A DNA stretch of 64,000 nt from an uncultured Bacilli bacterium (GTDB lineage: Bacteria; Bacillota_I; Bacilli_A; RF39; UBA660): the NCBI GenBank assembly GCA_934096605.1, contig CAKOMI010000001.1, positions 1 to 64,000 of the forward strand, given 5' to 3'. This document shows positions 17,638 through 28,100 of the stretch, in pieces (the first letter of the stretch is position 1; each line of letters begins with the position of its first letter). Below the pieces are notes generated by a model. It ran no database searches, was not told the DNA's origin, and saw only the letters and a program-made list of their open reading frames with translations. The translations under genes and the position numbers were made by a program.

Positions 17638-18075
17638 ATGAATAAAGATGAATATCAAAAAATGGTTAAAGAATTTACACCTAAAGAAAATAAGATTAAA
17701 AAAGCTTTTATTTCTTTTTTAGTGGGTGGTTCTTTAGGTTTTGCAAGTGAGGTTGTAGTGAATATTTTAGTTAACTCGTTTGGGATGGAAATTAGTGAAG
17801 CATATGTTTATTTATGTGTTTTATTGATCTTAATAGCTAGCTTTTTAACAGCTTTAGGTTTTTTTGATAACTTAGTTAGTAAAGTTGGGGCGGGGTTATT
17901 TTTGCCTACTACAGGTTTTGCCCATTCAATAACCTCTTCGGCATTGGATTATAAAAAAGATGGCATGATTACTGGTCTTGGATCTAGCTTTTTTAAATTA
18001 GCTGGAAGTGTTTTATTGTATGGTATTTTAGGTGGATTTTTCTTTGCGATATTAGGGGTGATCATTTATGGCTAG
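17638..18075 (+). CDS. spoVAC: SpoVAC, spore dipicolinate channel subunit
   Basis: The 145-residue protein has the SpoVAC pattern: MNKDEYQKMVKEFTPKENK, then several membrane segments including FLVGGSLGFASEVV and VGAGLFLPTTGFAHSITSS. In spore formers, SpoVAC, SpoVAD and SpoVAE take part in moving calcium-dipicolinate into and out of the spore core. ATG 17638 was chosen over 17626. The gene overlaps spoVAD by eight bases, so the three genes form a tight operon. Confidence 0.88.
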   Translation: MNKDEYQKMVKEFTPKENKIKKAFISFLVGGSLGFASEVVVNILVNSFGMEISEAYVYLCVLLILIASFLTALGFFDNLVSKVGAGLFLPTTGFAHSITSSALDYKKDGMITGLGSSFFKLAGSVLLYGILGGFFFAILGVIIYG

Positions 18076-19048
18076 TAAAAAATTAAATAATATTTTTATA
18101 AAAGATGCGTTTTCAGTAGCAGGTCCTGTTGAAAGAAAAGGTTCGATTAAGAACTATGACTTGGAGATGGATGATTATTATTATAAAGAAAAAACTTTTG
18201 AACAAGCAGAAATTAAAATGCAAAGAGTTGTTATTGATAATGTTTTACAAAAGAATCATTTATTAAATAAGGATATTGATGTTTTAGTAAGTGGTGATTT
18301 ATCAAATCAAATAAGTGTTTCTTGTTATGCAGCAAGTCATTATAAAATACCTTTTTTTGGCGTTTATTCAGCTTGTGCATCGTTTGTAGAATCTTTAATT
18401 GTAGCTAGTGAGTTAATTGAAAATAAACGAAATGCTTATGCTATATGTGTTACTAGTTCTCATAATTTAAATGCAGAAAAGCAGTTTAGGTATCCAATAG
18501 AATATGGGGCTCCTAAACCACTTACGACAACTTTTACAGCAACGGGAGCAGTGGCAACATGCTTATCTAAAGAAAAAACAAATGTTAAAGTTGAGAGTTA
18601 CACTATGGGTGAGGTCATAGATAAGGGTATTAAAGATGCTTCTTTTATGGGAGCGGTTATGGCCCCTGCAGCGGCCCATGTACTTGTTAAACACTTAGAA
18701 GAAATGAAAAGAAATGTTGATTATTATGACTTGATTTTATCAGGTGATTTGGGTTGTGTAGGAGCATCTATATTAAAGGAATATTTAAAAAGAGCTTATA
18801 ATATAAAAATGAAAAAGTATTTAGATAGTGGATGTGAATTATATTTAAAAAGCCAGGAAGAAACTTTTTCAGGAGCAAGTGGACCTGTCGCTTTACCGCT
18901 TTACTTATTTAATAAAATTTTAAAAGAAAAAAAATATAGTAAGATATTAATTATTGGTACGGGTTCTTTACATAACCCGACGATCGTTAATCAAAAGATG
19001 AGTATACCAGCGGTTGCACATGCTATTTCTTTGGAGGTGACAAAATGA
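18068..19048 (+). CDS. spoVAD: SpoVAD, dipicolinate-binding protein with thiolase-like fold
   Basis: The 326-residue length suits SpoVAD. Family motifs include FIKDAFSVAGPVERKG near the start, FGVYSACASFVESL (about residues 97-110), SSHNLNAEKQFRYPIEYGAPKP, GAVMAPAAAHVL and SGASGPVALPLYLF. The fold is ketosynthase-like, but the protein binds dipicolinic acid rather than condensing acyl groups. It overlaps spoVAC and the start of spoVAE. Confidence 0.92.
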   Translation: MASKKLNNIFIKDAFSVAGPVERKGSIKNYDLEMDDYYYKEKTFEQAEIKMQRVVIDNVLQKNHLLNKDIDVLVSGDLSNQISVSCYAASHYKIPFFGVYSACASFVESLIVASELIENKRNAYAICVTSSHNLNAEKQFRYPIEYGAPKPLTTTFTATGAVATCLSKEKTNVKVESYTMGEVIDKGIKDASFMGAVMAPAAAHVLVKHLEEMKRNVDYYDLILSGDLGCVGASILKEYLKRAYNIKMKKYLDSGCELYLKSQEETFSGASGPVALPLYLFNKILKEKKYSKILIIGTGSLHNPTIVNQKMSIPAVAHAISLEVTK

Positions 19049-19395
19049 TATTTTTATATGCGTTTTTAATTGCAGGGCTTTTTTGTATGAGTGCACAGAT
19101 TTTGCTTGATAATACTAAGCTTACACCAGGACATATTACTAGTATTTATACTGTTTTGGGAGCTTGTTTATCATTCCTAGGAATTTATCAAAAATTAATT
19201 GATTTAGGTGGAGCTGGGGCAACAATTTTAATATCTAACTTTGGTCACTTATTATATCAAGGGGGTTATAGTGGTTTTCATGAGTTTGGTTTTATTGGCT
19301 TTTTTAGTGGACTTTTAGTAAAATCAAGTGCGGCTATTGTAGCGGCGGTGGTGTTTTCTTTCATATTTGCTTTGATATTTAAACCTAAAAATTAG
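19045..19395 (+). CDS. spoVAE: SpoVAE (SpoVAEb), spore membrane protein
   Basis: The 116-residue, highly hydrophobic protein has about three or four membrane segments and the family motifs GLFCMSAQILLDNTKLTPGHI and GHLLYQGGYSGFHEFGFIGFFSG. It starts four bases before the end of spoVAD. A weak AGAGAA/TTCTT hairpin with Ts follows the stop. The operon suggests that the organism makes spores or recently did. Confidence 0.9.
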   Translation: MIFLYAFLIAGLFCMSAQILLDNTKLTPGHITSIYTVLGACLSFLGIYQKLIDLGGAGATILISNFGHLLYQGGYSGFHEFGFIGFFSGLLVKSSAAIVAAVVFSFIFALIFKPKN

Positions 19396-19457
19396 AGAAA
19401 AGTTCTTTTTCTTTTTCTTATCATTTGTTATAATATTGTTAGGAAAATGGTGATTAA

Positions 19458-20402
19458 ATGAAAAAGAATAAAAAGAATAAAAATGAGAAAGTTATTTTAA
19501 ATCATGAAGAATTAATGCCTACAACAATTGGAGTGCTTGATGAAAAAGATAATGGTGTTTTAGGAGTTGTTTTAATAATTGGCTTATTTCTAGCTTGTAT
19601 TTTCTTATTACCATATATAACGGAATGGTATAAAGATTTTACTAGTAAGCCAGATGTAACAGTAGCACCTAATAATAATAAAACTAATTCAACAGATAAT
19701 GATGAACAAAATACAGAAGTAACATATTCTAAGATTGATAACAATTTAAATATAACAGTTGATGACTATAAATTTACTGGCTTTACTGTAAGTAATAATA
19801 AAATATCATTTAAAGTAACACCTAATAGTAAGGATAGTAATTACTTTATAAATCATAATTACTATTTTGAACTTTTTGATGAATCTAAGAAAATGTTACA
19901 AAGAATTAAATTTTCAAATACGGCTATTACAAAAGATATGACTTATACTTATGATATAAATGCTAGTTATAGTAAGGACGTTTATTATTTAACTTTTAGA
20001 GAAATAACTGATGATATGATACCTAATGTAACTTTAAGTAATAATACTTTAATTTGTACTAAGGGTAATGATGAAATAGCTTATACTTTTATTAATAAAG
20101 ATAAACAGAATATATTAAATAAAATAAAGATTACAACTAAAGTATTAGATACGGTAAGTGATTATGAAAGTATATTAAATAAATATACAAAATTAGTTGA
20201 TAGTACTAAAAGTGTAGAAGGAATTAGTACAACTTTAACACCAACTTTAAATGGCTTTAATTATGAAGCAAATATTAATCTAGATGAAGCAAGTACAAGT
20301 GATATTATAAGACTATTTAATGGGGACTACATTTATTCTAAAGATAGTGTAGCTAAAGTTATTTCTTTTGAACTTAGCTCTCTTAATTATAATTGCAAAT
20401 AG
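19458..20402 (+). CDS. Membrane-anchored extracellular protein, unknown function
   Basis: The 314-residue protein has a Lys/Asn-rich cytoplasmic start, one transmembrane helix (about residues 31-53, GVLGVVLIIGLFLACIFLLP) and an extracellular part rich in Asn, Thr and Ser with a beta-strand character (about 75-314). No catalytic motif is recognised. ATG 19458 follows GGTGAT. It lies between spoVAE and scpA with its own terminator. Confidence 0.7.
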   Translation: MKKNKKNKNEKVILNHEELMPTTIGVLDEKDNGVLGVVLIIGLFLACIFLLPYITEWYKDFTSKPDVTVAPNNNKTNSTDNDEQNTEVTYSKIDNNLNITVDDYKFTGFTVSNNKISFKVTPNSKDSNYFINHNYYFELFDESKKMLQRIKFSNTAITKDMTYTYDINASYSKDVYYLTFREITDDMIPNVTLSNNTLICTKGNDEIAYTFINKDKQNILNKIKITTKVLDTVSDYESILNKYTKLVDSTKSVEGISTTLTPTLNGFNYEANINLDEASTSDIIRLFNGDYIYSKDSVAKVISFELSSLNYNCK

Positions 20403-20426
20403 ATGCTTAAAAAAGTGTCTTTTTCT
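20401..20426 (+). terminator. Terminator before scpA
   Basis: AGATGCTT pairs with AAGTGTCT, with two wobble pairs, followed by a run of Ts. Confidence 0.6.
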
Positions 20427-20470
20427 TTAATATTTTAATGTTTTTTGATACAATTAGGTAGGTGATTTAG

Positions 20471-21199
20471 ATGGATTTAGTAGTTCATTTAGAAAATTTT
20501 GATGGACCAATGGATTTGCTTTTACATTTGGTAAAAGAGACTAAGCTAGATATATATGAAATTGAAATGACTAAGATAATAGAAAGTTATTTAGAGACAA
20601 TAAGAAATTTACAAGATTTAAATATTGATATTGGTAGTGAATTTCTTTTGATGGCATCTAGTTTATTACATTTAAAGAGTAAAATGTTAATAGGAAAGAC
20701 TAGTGAAAATGAAGAAGCTAGTGATGAATACGATATTACTAGTGAAGATGATTTAAAAAGAAGAATACTAGAATATGAACAAATTAAAAATGTTACTAGT
20801 GATTTAAAAACTTTAGAAGAAAAAAGAAAAGATATTTATACTAAGTATCCTGAAAATTTAAAAGAGTATGGGGTAGAAAGTGAATTGTTTAATGAACTAG
20901 GTCTTAATGGAATTGATTTAAAGGGGGCTTTAGATAATGTTTTGAAAAGACTACATTATAAAGAACCTACAGAAACAAAGATTACTAGTAAAGAGGTTAG
21001 TGTTAAAGATAGAACTGATTATATAAAGGATGTACTTAGTAGGAAAAGAAAAGTATGTTTTACTGATTTATTTGAATATAGTACAAAAAAGTATATAATT
21101 GCTACGTTTTTGGCAGTTTTAGAAATGTGTAAAAGACATGAGATATTATTAGAACAAAAAAGTATTAATGATGAAATATATGTGGAGGCGATAGAATGA
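20471..21199 (+). CDS. scpA: ScpA, condensin kleisin subunit
   Basis: The 242-residue protein begins with the kleisin signature VHLENFDGPMDLLLHLVKETKLDIYEI (about residues 5-31) and has LASSLLHLKSKML in the first helical domain. The C-terminal winged helix (about 170-242) contains RKVCFTDLFE. It bridges the SMC heads with ScpB for chromosome segregation. GGTGAT precedes the ATG, and the gene overlaps scpB by four bases. Confidence 0.92.
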   Translation: MDLVVHLENFDGPMDLLLHLVKETKLDIYEIEMTKIIESYLETIRNLQDLNIDIGSEFLLMASSLLHLKSKMLIGKTSENEEASDEYDITSEDDLKRRILEYEQIKNVTSDLKTLEEKRKDIYTKYPENLKEYGVESELFNELGLNGIDLKGALDNVLKRLHYKEPTETKITSKEVSVKDRTDYIKDVLSRKRKVCFTDLFEYSTKKYIIATFLAVLEMCKRHEILLEQKSINDEIYVEAIE

Positions 21200-21768
21200 A
21201 TTTGTTAGGCGCTTTAGAAGGACTTTTGTTTGTAGTTGGTGATGAGGGAATAACGCTTGATAGTATATGTGATATTTTAGAGTTAGATATGGATGAAGCT
21301 AAAAAGTTATTACTTGAATTAAAGCAAAGTTATGAAGATGAAAAAAGAGGGCTTAGAATTAGATTTTTGGGGAATGCTTTTAAACTTACAACAAAAGAAG
21401 AACATAAACCATATTATCAAAAGTTGGTTACAGTGCATGATGATAATACCCTTAGTAATGCGGCTTTAGAGGTTTTAGCTATTGTCGCTTATAATGAACC
21501 AATTACAAGAGCCGAGATAGATGAGTTAAGAGGGGTATCTTCTGATTATACTTTAAGAAAGTTATTAGCAAAAGGACTATTAAAAGAAGCGGGTAAAAGT
21601 ACGATGCCTGGTCGGCCTAATTTGTACGCGACAACCCATGAGTTTTTAGATTACTTTGGTCTTGCAACATTAGAAGATTTGCCACCTTTAGAACAAATGG
21701 AATTTAGTGGTGATGAAACAGAATTATTTACCTCAATATATAAAGAAGAAGAATCGGTTAATGAGTAA
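21196..21768 (+). CDS. scpB: ScpB, condensin accessory subunit
   Basis: The 190-residue protein contains two winged-helix regions with family motifs ALEGLLFVVGDEGITL near the start and LSNAALEVLAIVAYNEPITRAEIDELRGV (about residues 85-113), then GRPNLYATTHEFLDYFGL. It pairs with ScpA, with which it overlaps by four bases. GGAGGCGAT in the end of scpA is its ribosome site. Confidence 0.93.
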   Translation: MNLLGALEGLLFVVGDEGITLDSICDILELDMDEAKKLLLELKQSYEDEKRGLRIRFLGNAFKLTTKEEHKPYYQKLVTVHDDNTLSNAALEVLAIVAYNEPITRAEIDELRGVSSDYTLRKLLAKGLLKEAGKSTMPGRPNLYATTHEFLDYFGLATLEDLPPLEQMEFSGDETELFTSIYKEEESVNE

Positions 21769-21773
21769 TTTAA

Positions 21774-21800
21774 AAAGAACTAAATATTAATAGTTCTTTA
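21774..21800 (+). terminator. Hairpin after scpB
   Basis: AAAGAACTA and TAGTTCTTT form a strong stem with a weak T-run, probably the first terminator of the scpAB transcript. Confidence 0.55.
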
Positions 21801-21817
21801 GATAGACTTTAAAGGCT

Positions 21818-21849
21818 AAAAAAAACATCCTTGAATAAAGGATTTTTTT
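21818..21849. terminator. Bidirectional terminator between scpB and rpmB
   Basis: ATCCTT (21827-21832) and AAGGAT (21838-21843) are flanked by As on the left and Ts on the right, so the hairpin can end transcripts from both sides of this convergent pair. Confidence 0.75.
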
Positions 21850-22006
21850 AACTTAATTTTTTTGCTTCACGTGCACTAATGATTACTTTTTCTCCATTAA
21901 TTGTTTTCTTTTGTAAATTAGGTTTTTGAACTCTTTTTGTAGCATTACATGCTTTACTTCTTGAATTAACACTTAAAGGTTTTTTCGTTGATACTTTTTT
22001 AGCCAT
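21848..22006 (-). CDS. rpmB: Ribosomal protein bL28
   Basis: Reading the minus strand from ATG at 22006 gives a 52-residue basic protein, MAKKVSTKKPLSVNSRSKAC followed by NATKRVQKPNLQKK and KVIISAREAKKL. The NxRSxAxNATKR block and the KVxxSARxxKKL end are bL28 features; the N-terminal CxxTGK part is altered. The ribosome site GGAGGTGAAAACA precedes it. It sits alone on the minus strand between scpB and dnaE. Confidence 0.82.
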   Translation of the reverse strand: MAKKVSTKKPLSVNSRSKACNATKRVQKPNLQKKTINGEKVIISAREAKKLS

Positions 22007-22126
22007 TGTTTTCACCTCCACGTTTTCTTTTTCTTTAAAGATTTTAACAAAATATTACTTTAAAGTCAAATATTTCTTAGTCAAAATATTTATTTTAGCA
22101 AATTTATAGTAATAATTCTTTTACTT

Positions 22127-22135
22127 TGGTATAAT
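22127..22135 (+). promoter_or_regulatory. Extended -10 promoter of dnaE
   Basis: TGGTATAAT at 22127-22135 is an extended -10 element (TG at 22127-22128, TATAAT at 22130-22135). No good -35 is needed in such promoters. It places the transcript start near 22142, about 20 bases before the start codon. Confidence 0.6.
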
Positions 22136-22160
22136 AAATTTGGAAATGAGGGATAAAGTT

Positions 22161-25070
22161 ATGCGAAATCCATTAAATGTTTGTACTGATTATTCTTTAA
22201 TGCAAAGCTTAATAACTATCCCTAGACTTATGGATGCTCTATCTAAAACAAATTCCTATGTATGTGGGATATGCGATGATAATTTATATGGGGCGATGGA
22301 ATTTTTTTTAGCGTGTAAAAGTCATAATATCAAACCACTTATAGGCTTAAAGATAAAACTTAATGATACATACTTATATTTATATCCTAAAAATAATATA
22401 GGGTATAAAAGACTCTTAAAAATTAATACTTTAAAAGAAGAAAACAATTTAGTATTAAGTGATATATTAAAGGATTCTCATGAACTATTAATTGTTGTAC
22501 CAGTACTTTTTATGAATGCTTATGAAGAGTTTGTTAATCTTGCTAATACATATGTTGCTTATACAAGTGAAATAGAAAAATACAAAGCTTTAGAGTTTAC
22601 AAGTAGAGTTATATTTATGCCAGAAATTAATCTTTTTAATAGTAGTGATTCTAGTTATTTAAGACTTTTAAAAGCAATAGATAATAATACTTTATTTAAA
22701 AGTGTATTAGAAGAAGATAATAAGCATCATGCTTGGGATTTTTATACAACCAACACTGAGATAGAAGAAGAAATAAAGAGTTTTGCTTCCTTAATTGAAC
22801 TTGATTTAAGTAGTAAAAAAAGATATATTCCAAGGTATGATGAAAGTATAGATTCTAATAAGTTTTTACAAACGTTAGCGCTTAAAGGACTTCAAAAAAG
22901 ACTTAATGGTAAAGAAGTAAGTGCATATCAACAAAGACTTACATATGAACTTAATGTTATTGAAAGTATGGGCTTTAGTGACTACTTTTTAATCGTATAT
23001 GACTATGTTTTATTTGCAAAGAAAAATGGCATTTTAGTAGGCCCAGGCCGTGGTAGTGCGGTTGGTAGTTTAGTTAGTTATTCCATTGGTATTACGGATG
23101 TTGACCCTTTAGAGTATAATTTGATTTTTGAAAGATTTTTAAATCCTTCTAGAGTAACGATGCCGGATATTGATATAGATTTTGAAGAAACAAGAAGAGG
23201 CGAGGTTGTAGAGTACGTAAAAAAAAAATATGGTGAAAAAAATGTTTCTGGTATTATTACCTTTGGAACATTAAAAAGCAAACTTGTTTTAAGATGTGTA
23301 TCTAAAGCCTTAGGCCTTGATACTGAGATGGATAAATTCATCAATATGTTTTCACCTAACTTATCTTTAAAGGATAATTTAAAAGATGAAAGTATTAGAA
23401 ATACCCTTAAAGAAAATGAATCATTTTTAGAAGTAGTTAAGTTATCCCTTAAATTAGAAGGTTTAAAAAAGCATACATCTAGTCATGCTGCCGGTATTGT
23501 TATAGCAAGTGTACCATTAGATGAACTAATACCAGTCCATGTTGATGGAAGTGATTTACTTGCTGGTTTTACAATGAATTATTTAGAAGATTTAGGCCTT
23601 TTAAAAATGGACTTTTTATCACTTCGTAATTTAACAACTGTAAAAAATATTCTTAGTCTTATAAAAAAAGACTTAGGCATAACTATTAATTTAAATAAAA
23701 TACCTTTAGATGATAAAGATACTTATAAGGCTTTTTCACTTGGTAAAACAATGGGTGTTTTTCAATTTGAAAGTGAAGGCATGAAAAACTTTTTAAAAAA
23801 GTTAAAACCAGATAGATTTTCTCTTTTAGTCGCAGCTATTGCTCTATATAGACCAGGACCAATGGAAAATATTGATGAATTTATTAGAAGAAAAGAAGGT
23901 AAAGTAAGTGTTACATATATCCATAAATCATTAGAGCCAATCTTAAAAGAAACATATGGTATTATTATCTATCAAGAACAAGTTATGCAAATACTTGTAA
24001 GTGTTGGGGGATTTTCTAATGCCGAATCAGATACCATAAGAAGAGCTATGAGTAAAAAGAAAAAAGAAATTATTACTAGTTATGCAGAAAAATTTGTGTG
24101 TGGGGCTATAAACCAAGGGATAAGTGAAAATATTGCCAAAGAAATATACGCTTTAATACTAAAATTTGCCGGTTATGGCTTTAATAAATCACACTCAGTA
24201 TCTTATTCTTTACTAGGATATCAAATGGCTTATTTAAAAGTACATTACTTTTTATACTTTATTACAAATGCTTTGAATAACGTTTCTACTAATCCTTTAA
24301 AAACTAAAGAATATTTAGCTATGGCTAAACAAAATAAAATTAAAATATATCCGCCAGATATTAATTCAAGTACTGATACTTATCAAATAGAAAATGGGGC
24401 TATTAGATTACCTCTTTCAGTAATAAAAGGCCTAGGAGCTATGGCAATTAAAGAAATAACAGAAGAAAGAAAGAAAAAACTTTTTACGGACTTTTTTGAT
24501 TTTACTAGCAGGGTATATGGCAAAAGCGTTAATAGTAATACTTTAAAACTTTTAATTATATCTTCTGCATTTGATACATTTAAGGTTAATCATAAAACTC
24601 TACTTCAAGCTATTCCTGAGGCTATAAACTATGCCACTTTATCTAGTGGGATAGCTGAATCATTACTAGAAAAACCAGATTTAATATATCAAGAGGATAG
24701 TACTGATAATGAGAAAAGAAATGAAGAAATGGAAGCATTTGGCTTTTATTTAAGTAATCATCCTGCTAGTAAGTATATTAGTAAAGATATTTTGAAATTA
24801 GAAAATGTAAGTAACTATTTTCTTAAAAATGTGATATGTGTAGTTTTAATAGAAAATATAAGAGTTATTAAAACAAAAGACAATAAGGATATGGCTTTTC
24901 TTCGTGCCAGTGATGAGACTGGTGAATTAGAATTTGTTGTTTTTCCAAATACCATTAAGGAGTTAGAAAATATAAGTGTATCTTCACTAGCCTTAATAAG
25001 AGGTAAAGTATCAAAGCGATTTGATGCTTATCAAATAACAGTTAATAAAATAGAAAAAATACAAAATTAA
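22161..25070 (+). CDS. dnaE: DnaE, DNA polymerase III alpha subunit (short form)
   Basis: The 969-residue protein has the DnaE order: a degenerate PHP domain (about 1-200, lacking the usual HxHxxxS metal motif), the catalytic palm with GPGRGSAVGSLVSY and the PDIDIDFEETRR Asp triad (about 340-350), FQFESEGM, ALYRPGPMENIDEF, thumb and helix-hairpin-helix region, and a C-terminal OB fold. With PolC next door it is the second replicative polymerase, extending primers as in Bacillus. ATG 22161 was preferred to the TTG at 22140 because GAGGG lies between them. Confidence 0.92.
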   Translation: MRNPLNVCTDYSLMQSLITIPRLMDALSKTNSYVCGICDDNLYGAMEFFLACKSHNIKPLIGLKIKLNDTYLYLYPKNNIGYKRLLKINTLKEENNLVLSDILKDSHELLIVVPVLFMNAYEEFVNLANTYVAYTSEIEKYKALEFTSRVIFMPEINLFNSSDSSYLRLLKAIDNNTLFKSVLEEDNKHHAWDFYTTNTEIEEEIKSFASLIELDLSSKKRYIPRYDESIDSNKFLQTLALKGLQKRLNGKEVSAYQQRLTYELNVIESMGFSDYFLIVYDYVLFAKKNGILVGPGRGSAVGSLVSYSIGITDVDPLEYNLIFERFLNPSRVTMPDIDIDFEETRRGEVVEYVKKKYGEKNVSGIITFGTLKSKLVLRCVSKALGLDTEMDKFINMFSPNLSLKDNLKDESIRNTLKENESFLEVVKLSLKLEGLKKHTSSHAAGIVIASVPLDELIPVHVDGSDLLAGFTMNYLEDLGLLKMDFLSLRNLTTVKNILSLIKKDLGITINLNKIPLDDKDTYKAFSLGKTMGVFQFESEGMKNFLKKLKPDRFSLLVAAIALYRPGPMENIDEFIRRKEGKVSVTYIHKSLEPILKETYGIIIYQEQVMQILVSVGGFSNAESDTIRRAMSKKKKEIITSYAEKFVCGAINQGISENIAKEIYALILKFAGYGFNKSHSVSYSLLGYQMAYLKVHYFLYFITNALNNVSTNPLKTKEYLAMAKQNKIKIYPPDINSSTDTYQIENGAIRLPLSVIKGLGAMAIKEITEERKKKLFTDFFDFTSRVYGKSVNSNTLKLLIISSAFDTFKVNHKTLLQAIPEAINYATLSSGIAESLLEKPDLIYQEDSTDNEKRNEEMEAFGFYLSNHPASKYISKDILKLENVSNYFLKNVICVVLIENIRVIKTKDNKDMAFLRASDETGELEFVVFPNTIKELENISVSSLALIRGKVSKRFDAYQITVNKIEKIQN

Positions 25071-25127
25071 AAAATTTACTAGACAAATAAAGCTATACAT
25101 GTTATAAAACAAAAGGAAGTGATTAAA

Positions 25128-28100
25128 GTGCAAAATGATGTGACAAGATTTTTAGATAGTATAAGTTATCCAAGTGAGCGTGAAGAACTTAAAAATATAG
25201 AAATAGAAAAAGTTTTATTGCACCGAAAAGATAGTTATTTTGAGGTTTACTTAAAAGGGGATGTACCACTGCCATATAATAAAGCCCGCGAATTACTTGC
25301 GTGTGCTAGTAATGGTATTCATGGAACAGAGAAGTGTTATGTTGTTTTTCATTATCAAGCTGTTCTTGATAGTGATATCTCTTTATATATAGAAGGACTA
25401 TTGAAAGATTTAATTATTAAAAAGCCATCTTTAAGTAGTGTTTTAGAAGTACCAGTCATAGTAAATGATGATATTATAACGATTAATTGTTTTAATAAGA
25501 TGATTTTAAATGAACTAAAAAAAGAAACGAAAGAATTACAAAAAAGTATGCTTATGTATGGTTTAAAAGAAGTGGAATTTAACTTAGTATTAAATGAAGA
25601 AATGATGGCCAGCATAAAAGAAGAAATAAAAAGTGCTAAAGAAGAGGTTAAAAAGATAGAAGAGCCCAAAAAAGTAGTCGGTGACATTATCCTTGGCAAA
25701 GAAATAACTGGTGAAGTAAGTGCCATTGCAAGTACTACTGGGGAACAAAAAGGTGTTGTCTTTGAGGCCTATATATTTGGTATTGATACTTTAGAAAGAG
25801 ATAATATAAATATTATTACATTAAAGATTAGTGATAAAACTAATTCTATTATTGCAAAGATCTTTAAAAAGGATAAAGCTGAATATAAAGCTGTTTTAAC
25901 TAGTTTAAAGGTTGGTAATTGGTATAAGTTTTATGGTAATGTTGAATTTGATAATTTTTCTAAAGATTTTGTAATGTCAGTTCGTTCTTTAATGAAAACT
26001 ACTAGTAAAGATGAGGCTGTAGTAGATGAGGCAGAAACCCCAAGAGTTGAGCTTCACATGCATACGATGATGAGTGCGATGGACGGAGTAATACCAGCGG
26101 CTTCTTTAGTTAAAAAAGTAAGTGATATGGGAATGCATGCTTTGTGCGTTACAGATCATAACTGTGTTCAAGCATTTCCTGAGTTATTTCATGCCGTAGA
26201 AGATTATAACAAGAAAAAAGAAGGGGCCGATCGCTTTAAAGTTTTATATGGGGCAGAGATGAACATTGTTAATGATGACGTTGATATTGTTTTTAATCCC
26301 AAAACTTATAACTTACTAGAAGACACATTTGTTGTATTTGATACAGAGACAACTGGTTTTTATGCAGGTTCTGATCAAATGATTGAAATTGGTGCGGTAA
26401 AGATTCAAAATGGTAAAATTTTGGATCGCTTTGATGAGTTAATTGACCCACATAGACCAATTCCTAAGAAGATTACCGAACTTACTTTTATTACTGATGA
26501 AATGGTAAGGGGTTGTGATACCGAAGAAAATGTAACCAAAAGATTTTTAGAATGGGCTAGTGATAACCCAATGGTGGCCCATAACGCTAAGTTTGATATA
26601 TCTTTTATGAAAGCTGCTTGTCAAAAATATGATTTAGGTGAATTTAACTATACAGTATTAGATACAATGAGTATTGCAAGAATGCTTCATCCTGAATGGC
26701 CTAATCATAAACTACAAACACTTACTAAAAAACTAGATGTCCCTTGGGATGAAGATAAACATCACCGGGCTGATTATGATGCGGAAGGAACAGCTATTGC
26801 TTTTTATAAGATGAGTACATCTTTATCTAATCAAAGTATTAATACAACTGATGAACTTTTAGATAATATTGATATGGAATCATTAGTTAGGTTTGCTTTT
26901 CCTTTTCACGCGACGATGATTGCCCAAAATAGAGAAGGCTTAAAAAATCTCTTTAAAATTGTGTCAATTGCTAATACGAAATATTTATATAAAAATGAAC
27001 AGCCCAAAATACCAAGAAGAGACGTTTTAAAATTAAGGAGTGGTCTTTTAATTGGTTCTGGTTGTATTCATGGAGAAATTTTTGATAAAGCTGCGGGTAA
27101 AGAAGATGAAGAACTAGTTAATATGATGAGTTTTTATGATTATATTGAAGTTCAACCTATTAGTTCATTTGCCCATTTGATAGGACCTGAGGCTAAGTTT
27201 TCTAATGTCTATGAAGCAGAAGAATATATAAAAAGAATTGTAAGAGTTGCTAAAGAAGCAGGAAAGCCCGTAGTGGCAACAGGAGACGTGCATAATTTTA
27301 GTAAAGATGATTTGATTTACCGAGAAATAATTATTAATCAAAAATTCAATGGTAAGTTACATCCTTTAAATAGAAGAGGCTTAAAAGTGCCTAATCAGTA
27401 TTTTAAAACAACAAAAGAAATGCTTGATGATTTTAAATTCTTAGGTGAAGATGTGGCCTACGAAATTGTCGTTACGAATACTAATAAAATTGCTAGTATG
27501 GTCGAAGAAATTGAGGTTATTATTGATACGGGTGGTATTCCTTTTGCACCAAAGATTGAAAATTCCCAAATGATTGTAACGGATATGGTTTATAAAAAAG
27601 CCCGTGAGTGGTATGGCGAACCGTTGCCATTCCACATTGAAGAGCGAATTGCCCTTGAGTTATACGGGGCACCTTTCATTGAAGCCGTTAAGAAAAATGC
27701 CGGTGAGGAAGATGCGGTGATTTATAAAAGACTACATGACGTAGTAACAAAAGGACCAGATGCGGTCCAAGAAGAAATTGCCCAAGCAATTTTGGTAGAT
27801 GAACCGGAGAAAGATAAAGAAGAGGCTTTAAAAGAAGCTAAGGATAAAATGACTGCGATTATCGGAGCTAATTTCGACGTTATTTATCTTATTGCCCAAA
27901 AGTTAGTTAAACACTCTAATGATGAAGGGTTCTTAGTTGGTAGTCGTGGTTCGGTTGGTTCTTCTTTTGTAGCTAACTTAATGGGTATCACTGAGGTTAA
28001 TAGCCTAGCTCCACATTATCGTTGTCCTAAGTGTCAATTTAGTATTTTTGAGGGTGATGATGGCGAACCACTTGGTAATAACTATAAATGTGGTTTTGAT

